A stretch of DNA of 64,000 bases from a virus. The stretch covers positions 1 to 64,000 of IMG/VR virus record IMGVR_UViG_3300031857_000106; one strand, given 5' to 3'. This document shows, one piece after another, positions 33,701 to 45,362 of this stretch (the first letter of the stretch is position 1; each line of letters starts with the position of its first letter). The notes under the pieces are model-generated. The model was not told the origin of the DNA. It did not search any database and saw nothing but the letters and a program-made list of their open reading frames with translations. The position numbers and the translations under genes are program-made.

Positions 33701-35555
33701 TTCGTATAATACTCTTCTCAGTTGGAATAGCAGCGGTCAGTTTACTTTTAATCAAATATCATATTTTAGCGGAGGGTTAACTTCTCTCGGTTCGTTTGCA
33801 ATAGGAGATTATACTCAAGGTACAAATACATTAACGTTCGCAGCATCTGCTAACGGTATCGCTAAGATAAACTTCTATGATTCTAATAACACTGAAGGGC
33901 TATATCTAAGAACAGATGGTGAGCAGTACGGAGGTACAATGACTCTTGGTGCAAGATGGGATGATGATGAGGCAAAGATTGTTTTCAAGATGTACCAAGT
34001 GTCAGCAGGTGCATCTTATAATGCAAGAGTTGGTATTGGTACAGGAGCAATTAATCCTCTTTCAATGCTTCACGTTTGTGAAACAGATGGAGGTAATTAT
34101 TTAGGTTCGTTAAGAGTTGGTGGGGCGTCAGGCTTTGGTATAGTTATGGACTATACACAATCAGCTGCTACTACAGGAACGATGTATGTTTCTCCGGGTT
34201 ATACATCAAATGACACTTTATTTAAGTTGGGTGCTGCAAGTGGTAATACTAATCAGTTAGTATTAAGAGGAAATGGTAGAATTGGTATAGGAACAGATGC
34301 ACCAAGTAGCAAACTACAAGTAGGATTAGATGAAACCGCTTTTATTTCTATAGCTAACGGGGGTTCTGCTAACGTAACAAGTGGGATTAATTGGCTCTAT
34401 GGAAGCGGACAAACTAATGGGGGTGGTATAGAAATGGGGGCTCCTTCAGCTGATAACTTTTATATGATTTTCAAAACAAGAAATTCAGGAAGTACTGCTG
34501 AGCGAATGAGATTAACGAATGATGGAAATTTAGCAATTGGAGTAACCTCAGCCCCGGGCAGATTGACTGTTGATTATACATCTTACTCGTCAGCACAAAC
34601 GCCATTGTATGTTGGTAATACAGGATTTACTGCTTGGAATAGACAATCTTACGATACGTTTGTTTTACAACAAGATGATGTTACATCATTTAGAATGGTT
34701 GAGAAGAATGGTGAAGCAACAACCAATGACCAAGTATTGACATTAAGCATTGGTGATGGTTTAGGCGTCATTGCAACATCGGCACAACCATTAGGATTCT
34801 ATGTAAACGGAAGTCCATCAGGCTTAGCTTATCAAGGTTTATCAGGAACGCAGGTCTTGAGATTAAATACAACCGGCAATGCTCAGTTTTATGGAGCATT
34901 AGACGTTGCAAGTACTATTAGTACAAGCGGTTCTATCGTTTCAACAGTAGGCGGAACTTCTGAACTTAGATTAAGAGGAGGCGGATATGGTGGAAGTTAT
35001 AACACTTCACTTAGGTCTTTGGCAGGTGCGATAGGAGTTTTGCAATTTGGTAATAACGGAGGTAACTACATTTTAGCAGGTAACACAAATACGGGCGGTC
35101 TTTTAGAATTTAGAGTAAACTGTAATTCTGAAAGTATTACATCAGGTTCAAAGGTGTTAACTCTAAACGCCAATGCAACTGCTAATTTTGAAAGTACGCT
35201 AACAGCCGGTGGTGACATCGTAGCATACTCAGATAGAAGATTAAAGACCAACGTTCAACCAATCAAAAACGCTTTAGATAAGACCCTATCTCTTCAAGGT
35301 ATCACTTACAATAGAACCGATGCAGATGCTGACAAATCGACAAAAATAGGTTTTATTGCTCAAGACGTTCTCGATGTTTTACCTGAAGTAGTCACTCATG
35401 ATCTCAATTCTGATATTTACGGAGTCTCTTACGGCAATGTCACAGCTCTTCTCGTAGAAGCGATCAAGGAGCTCTCAGCACAGAACAAAAAACTTGAAGA
35501 AAAGAACAGAGAATTTGAAACTATTCTCAATTCTTTGATAAATAGACAAAAATAA
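30729..35555 (+). CDS. Collagen-like tail fibre 2 with S74 chaperone domain
   Basis: The protein has 1608 residues and a TTG start. Conserved head ([18 protein letters not shown]), collagen-like shaft about 65-295 with both Ser/Thr-rich ([10 protein letters not shown]) and GPQG blocks, then a linker [20 protein letters not shown] shared with fibre 4. The long adhesive region (about 300-1490) has repeated '[10 protein letters not shown]', '[11 protein letters not shown]' and '[14 protein letters not shown]' units. S74 domain from Ser1501/Lys1506 ([11 protein letters not shown]) to a Lys/Glu coiled coil. Much of the adhesive part uses AT-rich codons unlike the surrounding genes, suggesting imported modules. 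Confidence 0.9.
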   Translation: MAGYRISNTSGIALSTDNEGISIPTTNNVAGLRASGVPTGSLIFSTTDNQLYSFNGTSWVRASTSGSSGTAGTSGSSGTAGTSGSSGTAGTSGSSGTSGLQGPAGPQGAQGPQGATGPQGAQGPQGIQGPQGVQGPSGSSGTSGTSGSSGTAGTSGSSGTAGTSGTSGSSGTAGTSGSAGTAGTSGTPGTSGTSGGQGGLGPQGPQGPIGPGGPQGNTGPQGPQGPQGNAGSSGTSGTTGTSGTSGGQGPQGNQGPQGAQGPQGNTGPQGPQGPQGPGGGQGPGGSSGTSGTSAASAITNNTNNYVVTATGDGTTPFNGEANLQFNGSILTVEGNLQQKGKIYYTYDWLQEKDFGYGGGYKTLAIGSLSSSNVFSLAFGVDVSGNPSGSFSGYGSEYFWRSAGSFKTPNSSNNGYNQLFEWNSSGGMTFNQAAEFIGTVTVGSPLSVKSTTPYIQWINASSTRLAYIQHNATNLVYNADTGVHVFNQNVDINGSTLTLTPAAYSGNYKSLFATMSSAQGVLQLGNNGANYIVAGNSFAGGQMLFYVNATSSFLSSVNGTLALTLSSNAAATFSSALTVISTGNFGGGTLNGAAFIIKGANSTPATSGTTTGAVLRLSSGTGLYNVLDFGTNEALDYSWIQSTRANSLGTYDYLAIQPNGGNLLVGTTANSTFKLDVNGTARVSGVATFSSRVNVNGASDDADIALQTVAPSGAGKYIYVGRDSSAQWRFSVASSGDTQIGAPQSGATYKLLTLSSSGNNLDTGTVLRLIGNSALDLVDISVNDTTTRIYHQENAADAANGYGKIQFRTNATANGSSPTRGGFQFTIGSTDALFINSIGQATFTTTSGSGITITTNDVTTLKMTSSAGTTKNWGFATTNLAASDFGIYQSNAAGGDPISAGAAKLYFNGNGAATFSSSITVGVIPALNPSGFGYDPNGYKTLILGPTNPTGYQTLCIGVDVSGIASGAFSGAGGEIVWKNVCTWITPNAANTSYNTLLSWNSSGQFTFNQISYFSGGLTSLGSFAIGDYTQGTNTLTFAASANGIAKINFYDSNNTEGLYLRTDGEQYGGTMTLGARWDDDEAKIVFKMYQVSAGASYNARVGIGTGAINPLSMLHVCETDGGNYLGSLRVGGASGFGIVMDYTQSAATTGTMYVSPGYTSNDTLFKLGAASGNTNQLVLRGNGRIGIGTDAPSSKLQVGLDETAFISIANGGSANVTSGINWLYGSGQTNGGGIEMGAPSADNFYMIFKTRNSGSTAERMRLTNDGNLAIGVTSAPGRLTVDYTSYSSAQTPLYVGNTGFTAWNRQSYDTFVLQQDDVTSFRMVEKNGEATTNDQVLTLSIGDGLGVIATSAQPLGFYVNGSPSGLAYQGLSGTQVLRLNTTGNAQFYGALDVASTISTSGSIVSTVGGTSELRLRGGGYGGSYNTSLRSLAGAIGVLQFGNNGGNYILAGNTNTGGLLEFRVNCNSESITSGSKVLTLNANATANFESTLTAGGDIVAYSDRRLKTNVQPIKNALDKTLSLQGITYNRTDADADKSTKIGFIAQDVLDVLPEVVTHDLNSDIYGVSYGNVTALLVEAIKELSAQNKKLEEKNREFETILNSLINRQK

Positions 35556-35564
35556 AGCAGTAAC

Positions 35565-35909
35565 ATGCCAGCAATGACACAAGGAAACAACATGAAAGTA
35601 ATCCAGCCAATTTTGGCTTGGTACAACGGAACTGAAACAGAAGGCACAGTCCTTTCTTTACAGTGCAACAGCGACAACCTCTTCAACCAGGCGAGCTTCA
35701 ACTACAGCATCTTCTCTACTTCTGAGCCTACGACCGGCCAAGAGTACGGTTATCTCCAAGCGACTCTAGTCCAAGGTTACCTCACAATGACCGGCGCAGA
35801 GTACGAAGCTTGGCAGACTAACGACTACGCTTTTGAATGGGCAGCTGGAAAATTGAACCTCACTATTGTAGGTCCTTACGTTCCACCTTCTCCTAATCCA
35901 ATGATCTAA
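35565..35909 (+). CDS. Small protein within the fibre array
   Basis: A 114-residue protein resembling small tail-associated proteins: KVIQPILAWYNGTETEGTVLSL, a YGYLQATLVQGYLTMTGAEYEAW helix/strand section and a Pro-rich end (VGPYVPPSPNPMI). No enzyme motif. Set between fibre 2 and fibre 3, so it may be a fibre-assembly, baseplate-linker or adhesion-tip protein. An internal in-frame ATG at position 10 (MKVIQPIL) is an alternative start. Confidence 0.65.
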   Translation: MPAMTQGNNMKVIQPILAWYNGTETEGTVLSLQCNSDNLFNQASFNYSIFSTSEPTTGQEYGYLQATLVQGYLTMTGAEYEAWQTNDYAFEWAAGKLNLTIVGPYVPPSPNPMI

Positions 35910-35922
35910 GCTTAGATAGATA

Positions 35923-35947
35923 GCCAAAGAAAAAGATAAACTTTGGC
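35923..35947 (+). promoter_or_regulatory. Leader hairpin enclosing the TTG start of fibre 3
   Basis: GCCAAAG (35923-35929) pairs perfectly over 7 bases with CTTTGGC (35941-35947); TTG at 35943 is inside the stem. The loop sequence differs from the other fibre leaders while the stem is kept, which supports selection on the structure. TTAGATAGATA lies just upstream as in the other leaders. Confidence 0.55.
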
Positions 35948-38900
35948 CGGCTATAAGATTACGAACACCTCGGGAATCGGCCTCAACACCGACAACGAGG
36001 GAGTTTCAATTCCAACAACATCCAATCCTGCTAACTTGAGGACGACTGGAGTTCCTACGGGCTCCATCGTCTTCAACACAGCAAATAACCAGTTCTACGG
36101 CTTCAACGGTACGAGTTGGGTCATAGCTTCTACTTCGGGGACCTCCGGTTCGACCGGCACTTCAGGAACCTCGGGAACTTCCAGCACTTCAGGCACAAGC
36201 GGTTCTACAGGAACGAGCGGAACTTCGGGTTCGAGTGGTACTTCAGGGACCAGCGGAACGAGCGGCTCTTCTGGGACGAGTGGGACTTCTGGGTCTAGTG
36301 GGACTAGTGGAACCTCGGGTTCTAGCGGAACTTCAGGAACGAGCGGAACCGCGGGAACGAGCGGAACCACTGGGACGAGTGGATCTAGCGGAACTGCAGG
36401 GACGAGCGGAACTACAGGAACGAGCGGAACGAGTGGACCACAGGGCCCTCAAGGACCAATCGGACCACAAGGTGCAATCGGACCACAAGGCGCGACTGGG
36501 CCTCAAGGACCTCTGGGACCACAGGGACCGCAGGGACCGCAGGGAGTACAAGGACCTAGCGGAACGAGCGGAACTTCAGGCGCTCAAGGGCCTGGAGGAT
36601 CATCGGGAACTAGTGGAACTGCGGGAACCAGCGGAACCAGCCCCGCCAGCCAGGTCACAGGTTCTGGAACAGAAGGTCAAATTGCATATTGGTCTTCATC
36701 ATCAGCTATCACAGGAGAGAGCGGTTTGACATGGAACGCAGCTAGCGATACATTGTCAGTTTTTGGTTGGGTCGATTCTTACAGAAGATTCAGACTGTAT
36801 TTTAACGACATTCAAACTCTCGCCGCTGAGCTCTATGAAGATGGAGCATCAACTAACGGTGGTACTTTAACTCTTTACGGCAAAGCGAGCGGAACCGTCG
36901 ACACCGTTATTTCTGCTGCTCCAACTAAGCTGAACTACATCAACAATGCTGCCAACCTTATGGTCGGTTGGAACACTGATCAAGGCGTTAAATTTGCAGC
37001 TAATGGAAGCGGACTTTTTAGCGGAGATCTACAAGTAGGTAGCTCCAATGTTACGAGCGTTAGCCTTAGAATCACGAGGAATAATGCTACTATCCCTGCA
37101 GATGCTAACTATTTTGTGGCTTCAGCCAACACTCCTAACCATTCTTGGATCGAAGGCGGTTATTTTACAGGAGAATTGGCGGGAGTTATTACCGCACCCA
37201 ATTCAGGCTACCCATATTTTGAAAATTGGGCAGGCCAGGGCAGCGCAACATCTAAATCTTTCGGTTTTGTAAATAAGACGAGCGGTACGTTCATAAGTAC
37301 AGATTTTTTATACACTCTCAGTTTATTGAGGACTGGCCAGGTCAGATTTAATCAATATGGTTCAGGAACCTTCACCGGAACTGTAGCTTATAACCTCGCG
37401 GTCGATTCAAGCGGTAATGTCATTGAAACTGCAGGCGGTGTAGTTGATGGAAGCGGCACAGCTAACAGATTAGCAAAATGGAGTGATTCTAACACTCTAA
37501 CAAACGCAAACGTCACAGACGACGGAAGCACAGTCAGAATAAACACTCTTCCTCTACTCTCTGATTCCAGGTTAGCAGTAGGAACTGCCGGTGGTGATCA
37601 GACTTACGCATCAATCTTCATCGGTGGAGCTATCACTAGCGGAACAAATCAATATGCACTATTATGTGATCCTCAGCTGGCTGGTACTGGAGACAATTAT
37701 GCTCTTTTTGCAAATGCGAGAATTAAAGCAAATACGGCCGTAACTAACGCCTTTGGTGTTTATATCCCTTCAGCTGAAAAGCTATCGGGTGCCACTATAG
37801 CTAACAACTACGCTCTTTACATAGCCAATCAGACTAGTGGTAGCAGCACTAACTATTCGATCTATTCATCAGGTGGCTTGAATTATTTCGGTGGAATTGT
37901 AGGAATAGGAGCAACACCAGTCAGCGGTATTTCTCTCTACATAAAAGGAAATGGTGTAGACAGCCCTCTATTAAAAATGCAGGGCCTTGCGAACACCACT
38001 GCAATGCTCGGAGACACTACTACAGGAACCACTGATGTGGGTAATCTGTGGTTGTATAACGAAGGAACACTACGCATCAGATTAGACTCAGATACAGCAG
38101 GCACATCTTATATTAACGCCGGAAATTTTGTAGTAGGTTCATCATCAGGTAGCGGTTACAAAGTAGAATTTTTCGGAGGTCACGAAGACATTCTAAGAAT
38201 ACACAATACGACAACTACTGGAGATTCTCTCATTGCTTTCACTAATGCAGATGGAACTTTAGGAAGAATACAGGCTGTAGATGGTGGGGGCTTCGTCGTA
38301 GACACACCGGGAATTGATAGAACTAATTTTCTGATCGGCTTAAATTCGACAACGATACCAAATAATGCAGCAGGCCGTGGCAATCTTGTGGTAAACGGCT
38401 CTTCGAGCTCGATAATGCAGATGACTGTAGACGGTATCGAAAAAGGTTATGTGTATCATAACGGAGTCAACATGGAACTCTGGAACACTGCAGATGGAGA
38501 TATTGCTGTAGGTGCTAACAATACGCAAATAGCTGCTTTCAAGGCAGCCACAAGCGGCCAAAGAAATTTTGTGGTAGGCGGTTCCACTGCTCTCTCAGCA
38601 GCTTCAAACAGAGGTAACATAACCATCAACGGAGCTTCTAACTCTATACTCGCATTCGGCGTAAACAATGTGTTAAAAGGCTATCTGTACAATAACGGTA
38701 CCAGCTTCTACATGAACATGGGAGCTGGTGACATGATATTTGAAGGAGATACAGCGACTCCTTTAACTTTGAACCAGAACGGTTTTGTTGGAGTCAGAAC
38801 AACTCCTCTCTATCAATTTTCAGTCAACGGTTCTACTGGTGGAATAGACTTTGAGACGAACAATAACTCGACTTCAGCAACGAGCATACTTTATACTGTA

Positions 38901-41105
38901 AGAGAAACTGGAGTATCGAGAACTATTACGACAGGCGGTTACACGTACGGATCTTCCAATCCGCTGACGATGGTTCTCACTCAAAACTCTAACACTCCGA
39001 TTGGAATGTATTATTCAGCAGACAACGCTGAAGGTGCAGGCTTAAAAGGTTACAAGTCTAGAGGTACTGTCGCAGCTCCGGTTTCGGTGAACAGCGGTGA
39101 TACCATCTTCTCAATGGAAGGTTGGGCTTTTCATGGTGCAGGTCCTAACCAAGCAAAATTCGGTGCAGGCATAAGATTTGTGAAAGATGATACTTTCGGT
39201 ACTGCAAATACTTTTGCTCCACAAAGAACTGAGTTTTACAATGCAGTCAATACAACTACGGTGCAGACCAACGTAGTCATTTTTCCTAACGGAAATACTT
39301 CCATTGGGTCTACCTCATATTTCAGTACGTATAAATTGTATGTGGGTGGCATGATCGCTTCGAGCACCGGATTTTTACTCGACAGCGGACAGTACACCGG
39401 CGTAGCCGGAGTGCCTTATGCAGGTATGTTCATGACAGAATCTGCTTCTTCAGATGGATTCGGAGCTCTTCTTTTAGCAGCGAGAACTGATGCAGCTAGG
39501 CCGATCATCTTTGGAACGTACAACGGATCTGCCATGGGGGAAAGAGCGAGAATCACCGCGACAGGAACCCTCCTGGTTAATGCCACTAACGCAGACATTG
39601 GTGGATCGGTGACTGGGATTGCATTATCTTCAGGTAACAAGGTGCTCGTCTCAGACAACACTACCGGAATTGGATCCTTCCTTTTCTACGGGGACAGAAG
39701 AGGGACTGGTAATACTGGAGCAATTTACATGTTGGCTAGAGGCGGATTCTATAAAGCATCCATCGGAGTTCTAGGCGTAGACTCGACGACTGATGATGGA
39801 GGAATTACTTTTAACACTATAAGCGGTAACTCCACTGCTACAGAAAGGATGAGAGTCACTCCTAGCGGAGTAGGAATTAACACCGGCTACGCTCCAGATA
39901 ATCCTCTCGAAGTTTTCGGTGCAGATAGCGGAATCAAGATAAGCTCGGCCGTAGCAAATAGACCTCAGTTGAGATTTGAATGTGGAACTACCGAGAACAT
40001 GGTCCTCTCAGCCAACTCTTCTTATGGAGCGATCGGAGATTCTTCTTCCGCCGACAGATACATGATCTTCAGAAGTGGTAATGTGGGGATAGGCGCTAGC
40101 GCTTCAAACCCTGCAGTAAAGCTGGATATAGTTGACAGTACTTCAGCAGTGAGAGCTCGAGTAAAAAACATAGATGGTGCAGGCTCAGCGGGGTTAATTC
40201 TTAATCCTGAGGGAGGTGGCGCAGGCTCAACCGGGGATGCTACTGTCTTCTTCGACATGAATAACACTGCATGGGTCGCAGGAGTAGATAAAACTGATAG
40301 CTCCAAATTTAAGATAGCTAATGATGTTTACGGGGATTTTAGAGATTTTAATTACTTAACTATTCAGACTAACGGCTTAATAGGGATAAGCACTACTGCA
40401 CCTGGGGAATATCTCACTATCGGAAGAAATGACGCTAGTGACGGAAACGCATACTCTTTAGCGATACTCAGATCAGGTACATCAGCCGCTCCAGGAACTT
40501 GGAAGTCTACACCGGCTATCAGAATCGAAGACATTTCAGGTGACGGTCCGAGCTCTTTTTCTACAACATCAGGACTACTTCAGATCAATACGGGTAGAAT
40601 CGCAGACGCTGACACTTATGCTAATAACGCTCTGATGATCAACTGCGTCAACGACAACGGCCCGGCTTTTGTAGTCACTGCTAAGAGACGAGTTGGTGTG
40701 GTCCAGAACCAACCTTCTTATGCGTTGGATGTCACCGGTGAAATCAGAGCAACTGGAGACATCATCGCTTACTCTGATATGAGAATGAAGAAAGACGTCC
40801 AGACTCTAGAATCTGCTCTGGACAAAGTCTCTAAGCTCCGAGGTGTCAGCTACCGAATGAAAAATTCCGATAAAGACGATCTCAAAATCGGAGTCATCGC
40901 ACAGGAAGTCCAGCAGGTCATTCCAGAAGTCGTCAGCGAAGACGATAACGGAAATCTTTCAGTGGCTTACGGTAACATGGTCGGACTTCTCATCGAAGCA
41001 GTAAAAGAGCTCTCCACGCAGAATAAGGAACAACAAGGAGAGATAGATAGTCTAAAGAGACAGTTAGCATCTGTCCTCCAAAGAACTATCGATGGCCGGA
41101 TATAG
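35943..41105 (+). CDS. Collagen-like tail fibre 3 with S74 chaperone domain
   Basis: The largest fibre, 1720 residues with a TTG start. Head [18 protein letters not shown], shaft about 65-235 beginning with a long run of GTSG/GSSG/GTTG triplets and ending in GPQG blocks. Linker [13 protein letters not shown] is shared with fibre 6. The adhesive region (about 240-1600) has many 'NLVVNGSS', 'GIGATP' and '[14 protein letters not shown]'-type repeats. S74 from Ser1611/Lys1616 ([11 protein letters not shown]), C-terminal coiled coil [16 protein letters not shown]. The stop overlaps the fibre 4 start by 14 bases. Confidence 0.9.
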   Translation: MAGYKITNTSGIGLNTDNEGVSIPTTSNPANLRTTGVPTGSIVFNTANNQFYGFNGTSWVIASTSGTSGSTGTSGTSGTSSTSGTSGSTGTSGTSGSSGTSGTSGTSGSSGTSGTSGSSGTSGTSGSSGTSGTSGTAGTSGTTGTSGSSGTAGTSGTTGTSGTSGPQGPQGPIGPQGAIGPQGATGPQGPLGPQGPQGPQGVQGPSGTSGTSGAQGPGGSSGTSGTAGTSGTSPASQVTGSGTEGQIAYWSSSSAITGESGLTWNAASDTLSVFGWVDSYRRFRLYFNDIQTLAAELYEDGASTNGGTLTLYGKASGTVDTVISAAPTKLNYINNAANLMVGWNTDQGVKFAANGSGLFSGDLQVGSSNVTSVSLRITRNNATIPADANYFVASANTPNHSWIEGGYFTGELAGVITAPNSGYPYFENWAGQGSATSKSFGFVNKTSGTFISTDFLYTLSLLRTGQVRFNQYGSGTFTGTVAYNLAVDSSGNVIETAGGVVDGSGTANRLAKWSDSNTLTNANVTDDGSTVRINTLPLLSDSRLAVGTAGGDQTYASIFIGGAITSGTNQYALLCDPQLAGTGDNYALFANARIKANTAVTNAFGVYIPSAEKLSGATIANNYALYIANQTSGSSTNYSIYSSGGLNYFGGIVGIGATPVSGISLYIKGNGVDSPLLKMQGLANTTAMLGDTTTGTTDVGNLWLYNEGTLRIRLDSDTAGTSYINAGNFVVGSSSGSGYKVEFFGGHEDILRIHNTTTTGDSLIAFTNADGTLGRIQAVDGGGFVVDTPGIDRTNFLIGLNSTTIPNNAAGRGNLVVNGSSSSIMQMTVDGIEKGYVYHNGVNMELWNTADGDIAVGANNTQIAAFKAATSGQRNFVVGGSTALSAASNRGNITINGASNSILAFGVNNVLKGYLYNNGTSFYMNMGAGDMIFEGDTATPLTLNQNGFVGVRTTPLYQFSVNGSTGGIDFETNNNSTSATSILYTVRETGVSRTITTGGYTYGSSNPLTMVLTQNSNTPIGMYYSADNAEGAGLKGYKSRGTVAAPVSVNSGDTIFSMEGWAFHGAGPNQAKFGAGIRFVKDDTFGTANTFAPQRTEFYNAVNTTTVQTNVVIFPNGNTSIGSTSYFSTYKLYVGGMIASSTGFLLDSGQYTGVAGVPYAGMFMTESASSDGFGALLLAARTDAARPIIFGTYNGSAMGERARITATGTLLVNATNADIGGSVTGIALSSGNKVLVSDNTTGIGSFLFYGDRRGTGNTGAIYMLARGGFYKASIGVLGVDSTTDDGGITFNTISGNSTATERMRVTPSGVGINTGYAPDNPLEVFGADSGIKISSAVANRPQLRFECGTTENMVLSANSSYGAIGDSSSADRYMIFRSGNVGIGASASNPAVKLDIVDSTSAVRARVKNIDGAGSAGLILNPEGGGAGSTGDATVFFDMNNTAWVAGVDKTDSSKFKIANDVYGDFRDFNYLTIQTNGLIGISTTAPGEYLTIGRNDASDGNAYSLAILRSGTSAAPGTWKSTPAIRIEDISGDGPSSFSTTSGLLQINTGRIADADTYANNALMINCVNDNGPAFVVTAKRRVGVVQNQPSYALDVTGEIRATGDIIAYSDMRMKKDVQTLESALDKVSKLRGVSYRMKNSDKDDLKIGVIAQEVQQVIPEVVSEDDNGNLSVAYGNMVGLLIEAVKELSTQNKEQQGEIDSLKRQLASVLQRTIDGRI

Positions 41106-44100
41106 AATATCAAATACTTCAGGAATTGCTCTCTCCACAGATAATGAGGGCATATCCTTTCCCACAGTCAGCAACGTGAACCAGCTGAGGACTTCAGGAG
41201 TCCCGACCGGTTCTGTCGTCTATAACACTGGGGACAATCAGCTCTACGCATTTAACGGAACAAGTTGGATCCGGGCCTCAACTTCAGGAACTTCGGGCTC
41301 GGCTGGCACTGCTGGGAGCTCAGGCACCAATGGGACTTCAGGAACCTCGGGTTCTAGCGGAACTAGCGGTACCTCGGGTTCTAGCGGAACCAGCGGGACT
41401 TCTGGAACGAGCGGTTCCAGCGGAACGAGCGGAACTTCAGGCAGCAGCGGAACCGGTGGAACTAGCGGTACTTCGGGATCTTCTGGAACCAGTGGGACTA
41501 GTGGATCCTCAGGGACGAGCGGGACCAGTGGAACGAGCGGGACCAGTGGAACGAGCGGCTCATCCGGGACTGCAGGGACATCAGGTTCTAGTGGAACAGC
41601 AGGAACTAGCGGTACAAGCGGCATAGCAGGGCCACAAGGTCCACAGGGGCCGATCGGACCTCAAGGAGTCCAAGGTCCACAAGGTCCACAGGGGCCGCAA
41701 GGTCCACAGGGTGGTGGAGGATCTGCAGGAACGAGCGGAACTAGCGGAGGGCAAGGGCCTCAAGGGCCTCAAGGTCCTATTGGACCGCAAGGTAATACTG
41801 GGCCGCAGGGTCCACAGGGACCTAATGGAACTTCGGGAACTAGTGGAGGGCAAGGGCCCGGTGGAACGAGTGGAACGAGTGGAAACAGCGGGACTTCAGG
41901 TACGAGTGGATCAGGTACGAGCGGTACGAGCGGTACTTCCGCAGCCTCAGCAATTACTAATAACGTCAATAATTACGTCGTCACTGCGACTGGAAACGGT
42001 AGTACGCCTTTTAATGGTGAAGCCAATCTCCAGTTCGACGGGAGTGTTTTAGGAGTCAACGGAGGGATCGGTGACACGGGAAACGGCAGAATAGTTAAGC
42101 CCGGAGGAGCCTATTATCAGACTAGCTCTTCTTCGGTAACAGGAGCTATCAAGATCAAGCTCCCAATTGCGAAGAACAATTCTTCGACGATGCTAATGTT
42201 TACTGTCAGAGTCTATCAATATACTACTGGCTATTCTCATGAGTTCATCATCGGAGGCTACAATTACGTCTTGGGAGATTGGTATAACATCTTTGCGATC
42301 AACACTACCGACATTGGAAGCAATTATACTGTCAGATTCGGCCGAGACGGTACGAGTGATTGCGTCTGGATCGGAGAAACTAACAGCAGTTGGACTTATC
42401 CTCAGGTCTTCGTTACTGATATGCAAGGCGGTTATAGCAACTACGATGATGTCTGGGCTACCGGATGGAGCGTCTCTTTCGCGACTTCCTTCGACACAGT
42501 AGAACAGAGTCGGACTGCAGCCTACGTCCTCAACAGTTCGAACTCTCCTTACGCTTACAATATGAACCAGAACGTGAGGACTACAGACAGTCCTACGTTC
42601 AACACAGTTAATTTAAGCTCTTCTCTGACGATCAACTATCCTATCTACTCTTACTGGGCTATCGGTCCTTCCGATAACGTGAGAACCGGCATCGGACAAT
42701 ATGACACGACCGCGATGGAGGCTGGAGTCGGAGGTCAATTTGTTCTAGGTTACAAATACACTTCAGCCGGAGATTATACAGAGGGCGCGATCATCAAGAT
42801 GTACAAGCTGAATGGGACCTCTGGAGATTACAGCTCAGGCTTAAAATTCCAAGTCAGGGTCTCAGGAGACAGCTTGAGCACTAAAATGACCCTCGATCCC
42901 TATGGAAGGCTAGGAATCGGGACTACGACACCCGATAAGCAGCTCACAGTCTACAATTCAACTGCCGGTAATGATAACAGCGGCATCAGAATCGATAGAA
43001 GTGCAACCGATAGAGAAGCCAATCTTCAGTTCAGCACAGCTGGCAGCAATAAATGGTGGTTCCAGCTGGACAATAATAGCACCAATAATTTTTATCTCTA
43101 TCAAGATACAGCTGGATTTGTTCAAACTTGGTTACCTGACGGCAAGGTAGGAATCGGAATCACGCCTAGCTATAAATTTCACGTCAAAGGTGGAAATGAA
43201 GTAGGCTCTAGATTCATAGTCACAGGGACTTATGCACCGATACAGTTCAGCGGAGACGATTCGACGACTATTGGAGCTCTAAACGCATATTCAAGCATAA
43301 TTGCTTTCGGCCGGGGTACTTCTACAGGAATAGAAGCTGACATCGCAGTCCAATCTACGACTGGGCGCGTTGCGGTAGGAACTACTACATTCGACGCAGG
43401 TAAGAGAATAAACATTAGCGGAGCGTGGGCTGCCACTGTCACAGCTGACGGAGCCAATTCAGCAGACAGGTGTTGGATCAGAGATACCGCCAGCGGAGCT
43501 TATTTGGATTTTGTAGTATACTCAGCTGGAGGTTCGCCCTATAGCGATTCGATGGGAATGTTTGTCAGAGGTGGTAAGGATGCTTTGATCATGGCAAACG
43601 ATGCTAACATTAGATTCGTCACCGCTGGCTACTCTGAGAGGATGAGAGTTCTCAATAACGGTAACGTATTGATAGGCACCACGGGTGACGGAGGTTACAA
43701 GTTAGATGTAATGGGATCGATAAGATCTTTAGCTGAAAACTCCCTTCTTGTTTCAATGTCATCTAATGCAGCTAACGACGCAGTTGTTGCTTCTAGGTGG
43801 ACTTCCGGCGTAGGAATGGAGATGAGATACCATCCCAATTCGGCTGTGGCATTCTTACAAAACACATATCAAGTCACATCAGGACAAGAATTCGGAGACA
43901 TTCGTTTCAGGCAGAACGTCGGAGGCACTATGGTCACCAGAATGATGATCAAAGCAGATGGCGGTAATGTCGGCATAGGAACGACACCTAGCTATAGATT
44001 GCACGTCGACGGCGGAGCTTCAGGAAATCCTCTCTTCGTAAAAGGCGGAACTTCTGGTTGGGTTATTTTTGAAAGAAATGGAAAACAGCTTTATCTGAAT

Positions 44101-45345
44101 GCAAACTATTCGGATCTCAATTTATATGCTCAAGTTTCTCCCCTATCATCTCATAATATGGGATTGTCACTTTCTGCCAGAGAAGTCGTTGAAGATCTCT
44201 ATCTAAACACTTCAGGCAATGTAGGAGTAGGTACAGGTTCACCTGATAGAAAGCTACATGTTTATACTGGAGCTCCAACCGGTGCTACAGGCTCATCAGC
44301 CAATAGTGCAATACTAATAGACAGTAACGGTAACCAATACTTAGAATTCAGGACGAGATCAGACAGTACCGGTATTATGCAAGGTCTGCTCTTCACCGAC
44401 AACGGTAGAAACGGGTTCATGGGCTTCAAAGAATATACGGCCGCTGCTGCCAACACTTACGGAGAATCTATTCAGTTCGCAATCCAAGATTTTTCAGGTT
44501 CTGATGCAGGTAGTGGATTTTGGTGGGGTACTACGACAGATGCAGCCAACGGTATCACGACCCCGAGAATGTTCCTCAGAAGCAACGGTAACCTCAATCT
44601 GGGATATAGCACCGATCAGGGTTATAGACTCGCCGTGAGCGGTACAACTTATATCTCTAGCAGTTTCTCGGTCAACACCGCTTCTTATTCCACTACCTTT
44701 GGCGACGCTGGAAGTTCTTTAATTAAAGGTTACTCTTCGGACGGTTACACTGCAGCTTTCTACGGGCCGATTGGTACTAATCTCACGAATCCTTTTAGAG
44801 GAGGGCTTGTCATGGCAGACACGACTGCCCTCGCTGCTAACGTCGGAGGCCAGATCGCTTTAGGTTACAAGTACGATGGCAACGAGATCACTACAGGTGC
44901 CATCATTAAGCAGTACAAAGAGAACGGTAGCAGTGGGCACTACGGATCAGGTCTTTATATTATGGTCAGAAACACTGGGGAAGAAATAAATGTCAAATTC
45001 AACCTCAATCCTTCAGGTTCTCTCACAGTCAAAGGTGATCTCATCGCTTATGGATCCCCTTCAGATGCTCGTCTTAAGAACATCAAAGAGAAGATCCAAG
45101 ATCCGATCGGCATCTTGAAGAAGATCAACGGCTACCGATTTGATTGGAAGAAAGAAGATCTCGTACTCAAGCTCAAAGAAGACATAGGAGTCATCGCTCA
45201 AGAAGTCCAAGAAGTTCTCCCGGAGCTCGTGAGGCTGAATAATGACGGCTACTATTCAGTGAGAGAAAAGGGACTCATCCCGATTCTCATCGAAGCGATC
45301 AAAGAACTCAATCAGAGAATTGAAGATCTCGAAAGAGATAGATAA
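41092..45345 (+). CDS. Collagen-like tail fibre 4 with S74 chaperone domain
   Basis: The protein has 1417 residues and is the only fibre with an ATG start; it lacks the leader hairpin because it overlaps fibre 3. Head ([18 protein letters not shown]), shaft about 65-285, [14 protein letters not shown] linker as in fibre 2, then a distinctive strand-rich domain ([20 protein letters not shown]) followed by '[14 protein letters not shown]' units. The S74 domain is of a different subtype: [11 protein letters not shown] (Ser1324/Lys1329), [15 protein letters not shown], coiled coil [12 protein letters not shown]. Probably binds a different receptor from its paralogues. Confidence 0.9.
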   Translation: MAGYRISNTSGIALSTDNEGISFPTVSNVNQLRTSGVPTGSVVYNTGDNQLYAFNGTSWIRASTSGTSGSAGTAGSSGTNGTSGTSGSSGTSGTSGSSGTSGTSGTSGSSGTSGTSGSSGTGGTSGTSGSSGTSGTSGSSGTSGTSGTSGTSGTSGSSGTAGTSGSSGTAGTSGTSGIAGPQGPQGPIGPQGVQGPQGPQGPQGPQGGGGSAGTSGTSGGQGPQGPQGPIGPQGNTGPQGPQGPNGTSGTSGGQGPGGTSGTSGNSGTSGTSGSGTSGTSGTSAASAITNNVNNYVVTATGNGSTPFNGEANLQFDGSVLGVNGGIGDTGNGRIVKPGGAYYQTSSSSVTGAIKIKLPIAKNNSSTMLMFTVRVYQYTTGYSHEFIIGGYNYVLGDWYNIFAINTTDIGSNYTVRFGRDGTSDCVWIGETNSSWTYPQVFVTDMQGGYSNYDDVWATGWSVSFATSFDTVEQSRTAAYVLNSSNSPYAYNMNQNVRTTDSPTFNTVNLSSSLTINYPIYSYWAIGPSDNVRTGIGQYDTTAMEAGVGGQFVLGYKYTSAGDYTEGAIIKMYKLNGTSGDYSSGLKFQVRVSGDSLSTKMTLDPYGRLGIGTTTPDKQLTVYNSTAGNDNSGIRIDRSATDREANLQFSTAGSNKWWFQLDNNSTNNFYLYQDTAGFVQTWLPDGKVGIGITPSYKFHVKGGNEVGSRFIVTGTYAPIQFSGDDSTTIGALNAYSSIIAFGRGTSTGIEADIAVQSTTGRVAVGTTTFDAGKRINISGAWAATVTADGANSADRCWIRDTASGAYLDFVVYSAGGSPYSDSMGMFVRGGKDALIMANDANIRFVTAGYSERMRVLNNGNVLIGTTGDGGYKLDVMGSIRSLAENSLLVSMSSNAANDAVVASRWTSGVGMEMRYHPNSAVAFLQNTYQVTSGQEFGDIRFRQNVGGTMVTRMMIKADGGNVGIGTTPSYRLHVDGGASGNPLFVKGGTSGWVIFERNGKQLYLNANYSDLNLYAQVSPLSSHNMGLSLSAREVVEDLYLNTSGNVGVGTGSPDRKLHVYTGAPTGATGSSANSAILIDSNGNQYLEFRTRSDSTGIMQGLLFTDNGRNGFMGFKEYTAAAANTYGESIQFAIQDFSGSDAGSGFWWGTTTDAANGITTPRMFLRSNGNLNLGYSTDQGYRLAVSGTTYISSSFSVNTASYSTTFGDAGSSLIKGYSSDGYTAAFYGPIGTNLTNPFRGGLVMADTTALAANVGGQIALGYKYDGNEITTGAIIKQYKENGSSGHYGSGLYIMVRNTGEEINVKFNLNPSGSLTVKGDLIAYGSPSDARLKNIKEKIQDPIGILKKINGYRFDWKKEDLVLKLKEDIGVIAQEVQEVLPELVRLNNDGYYSVREKGLIPILIEAIKELNQRIEDLERDR

Positions 45346-45362
45346 GCAAAGCAAATCTAGTT

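Noticed and set aside
36095-41853. Minus-strand open frames opposite the collagen shafts (Pro/Val/Glu-rich, such as 36095-36370 and 41244-41624)
   Set aside because: They are mirror images of Gly-Thr-Ser/Gly-Pro-Gln codons; low-complexity repeats with no independent start or leader.
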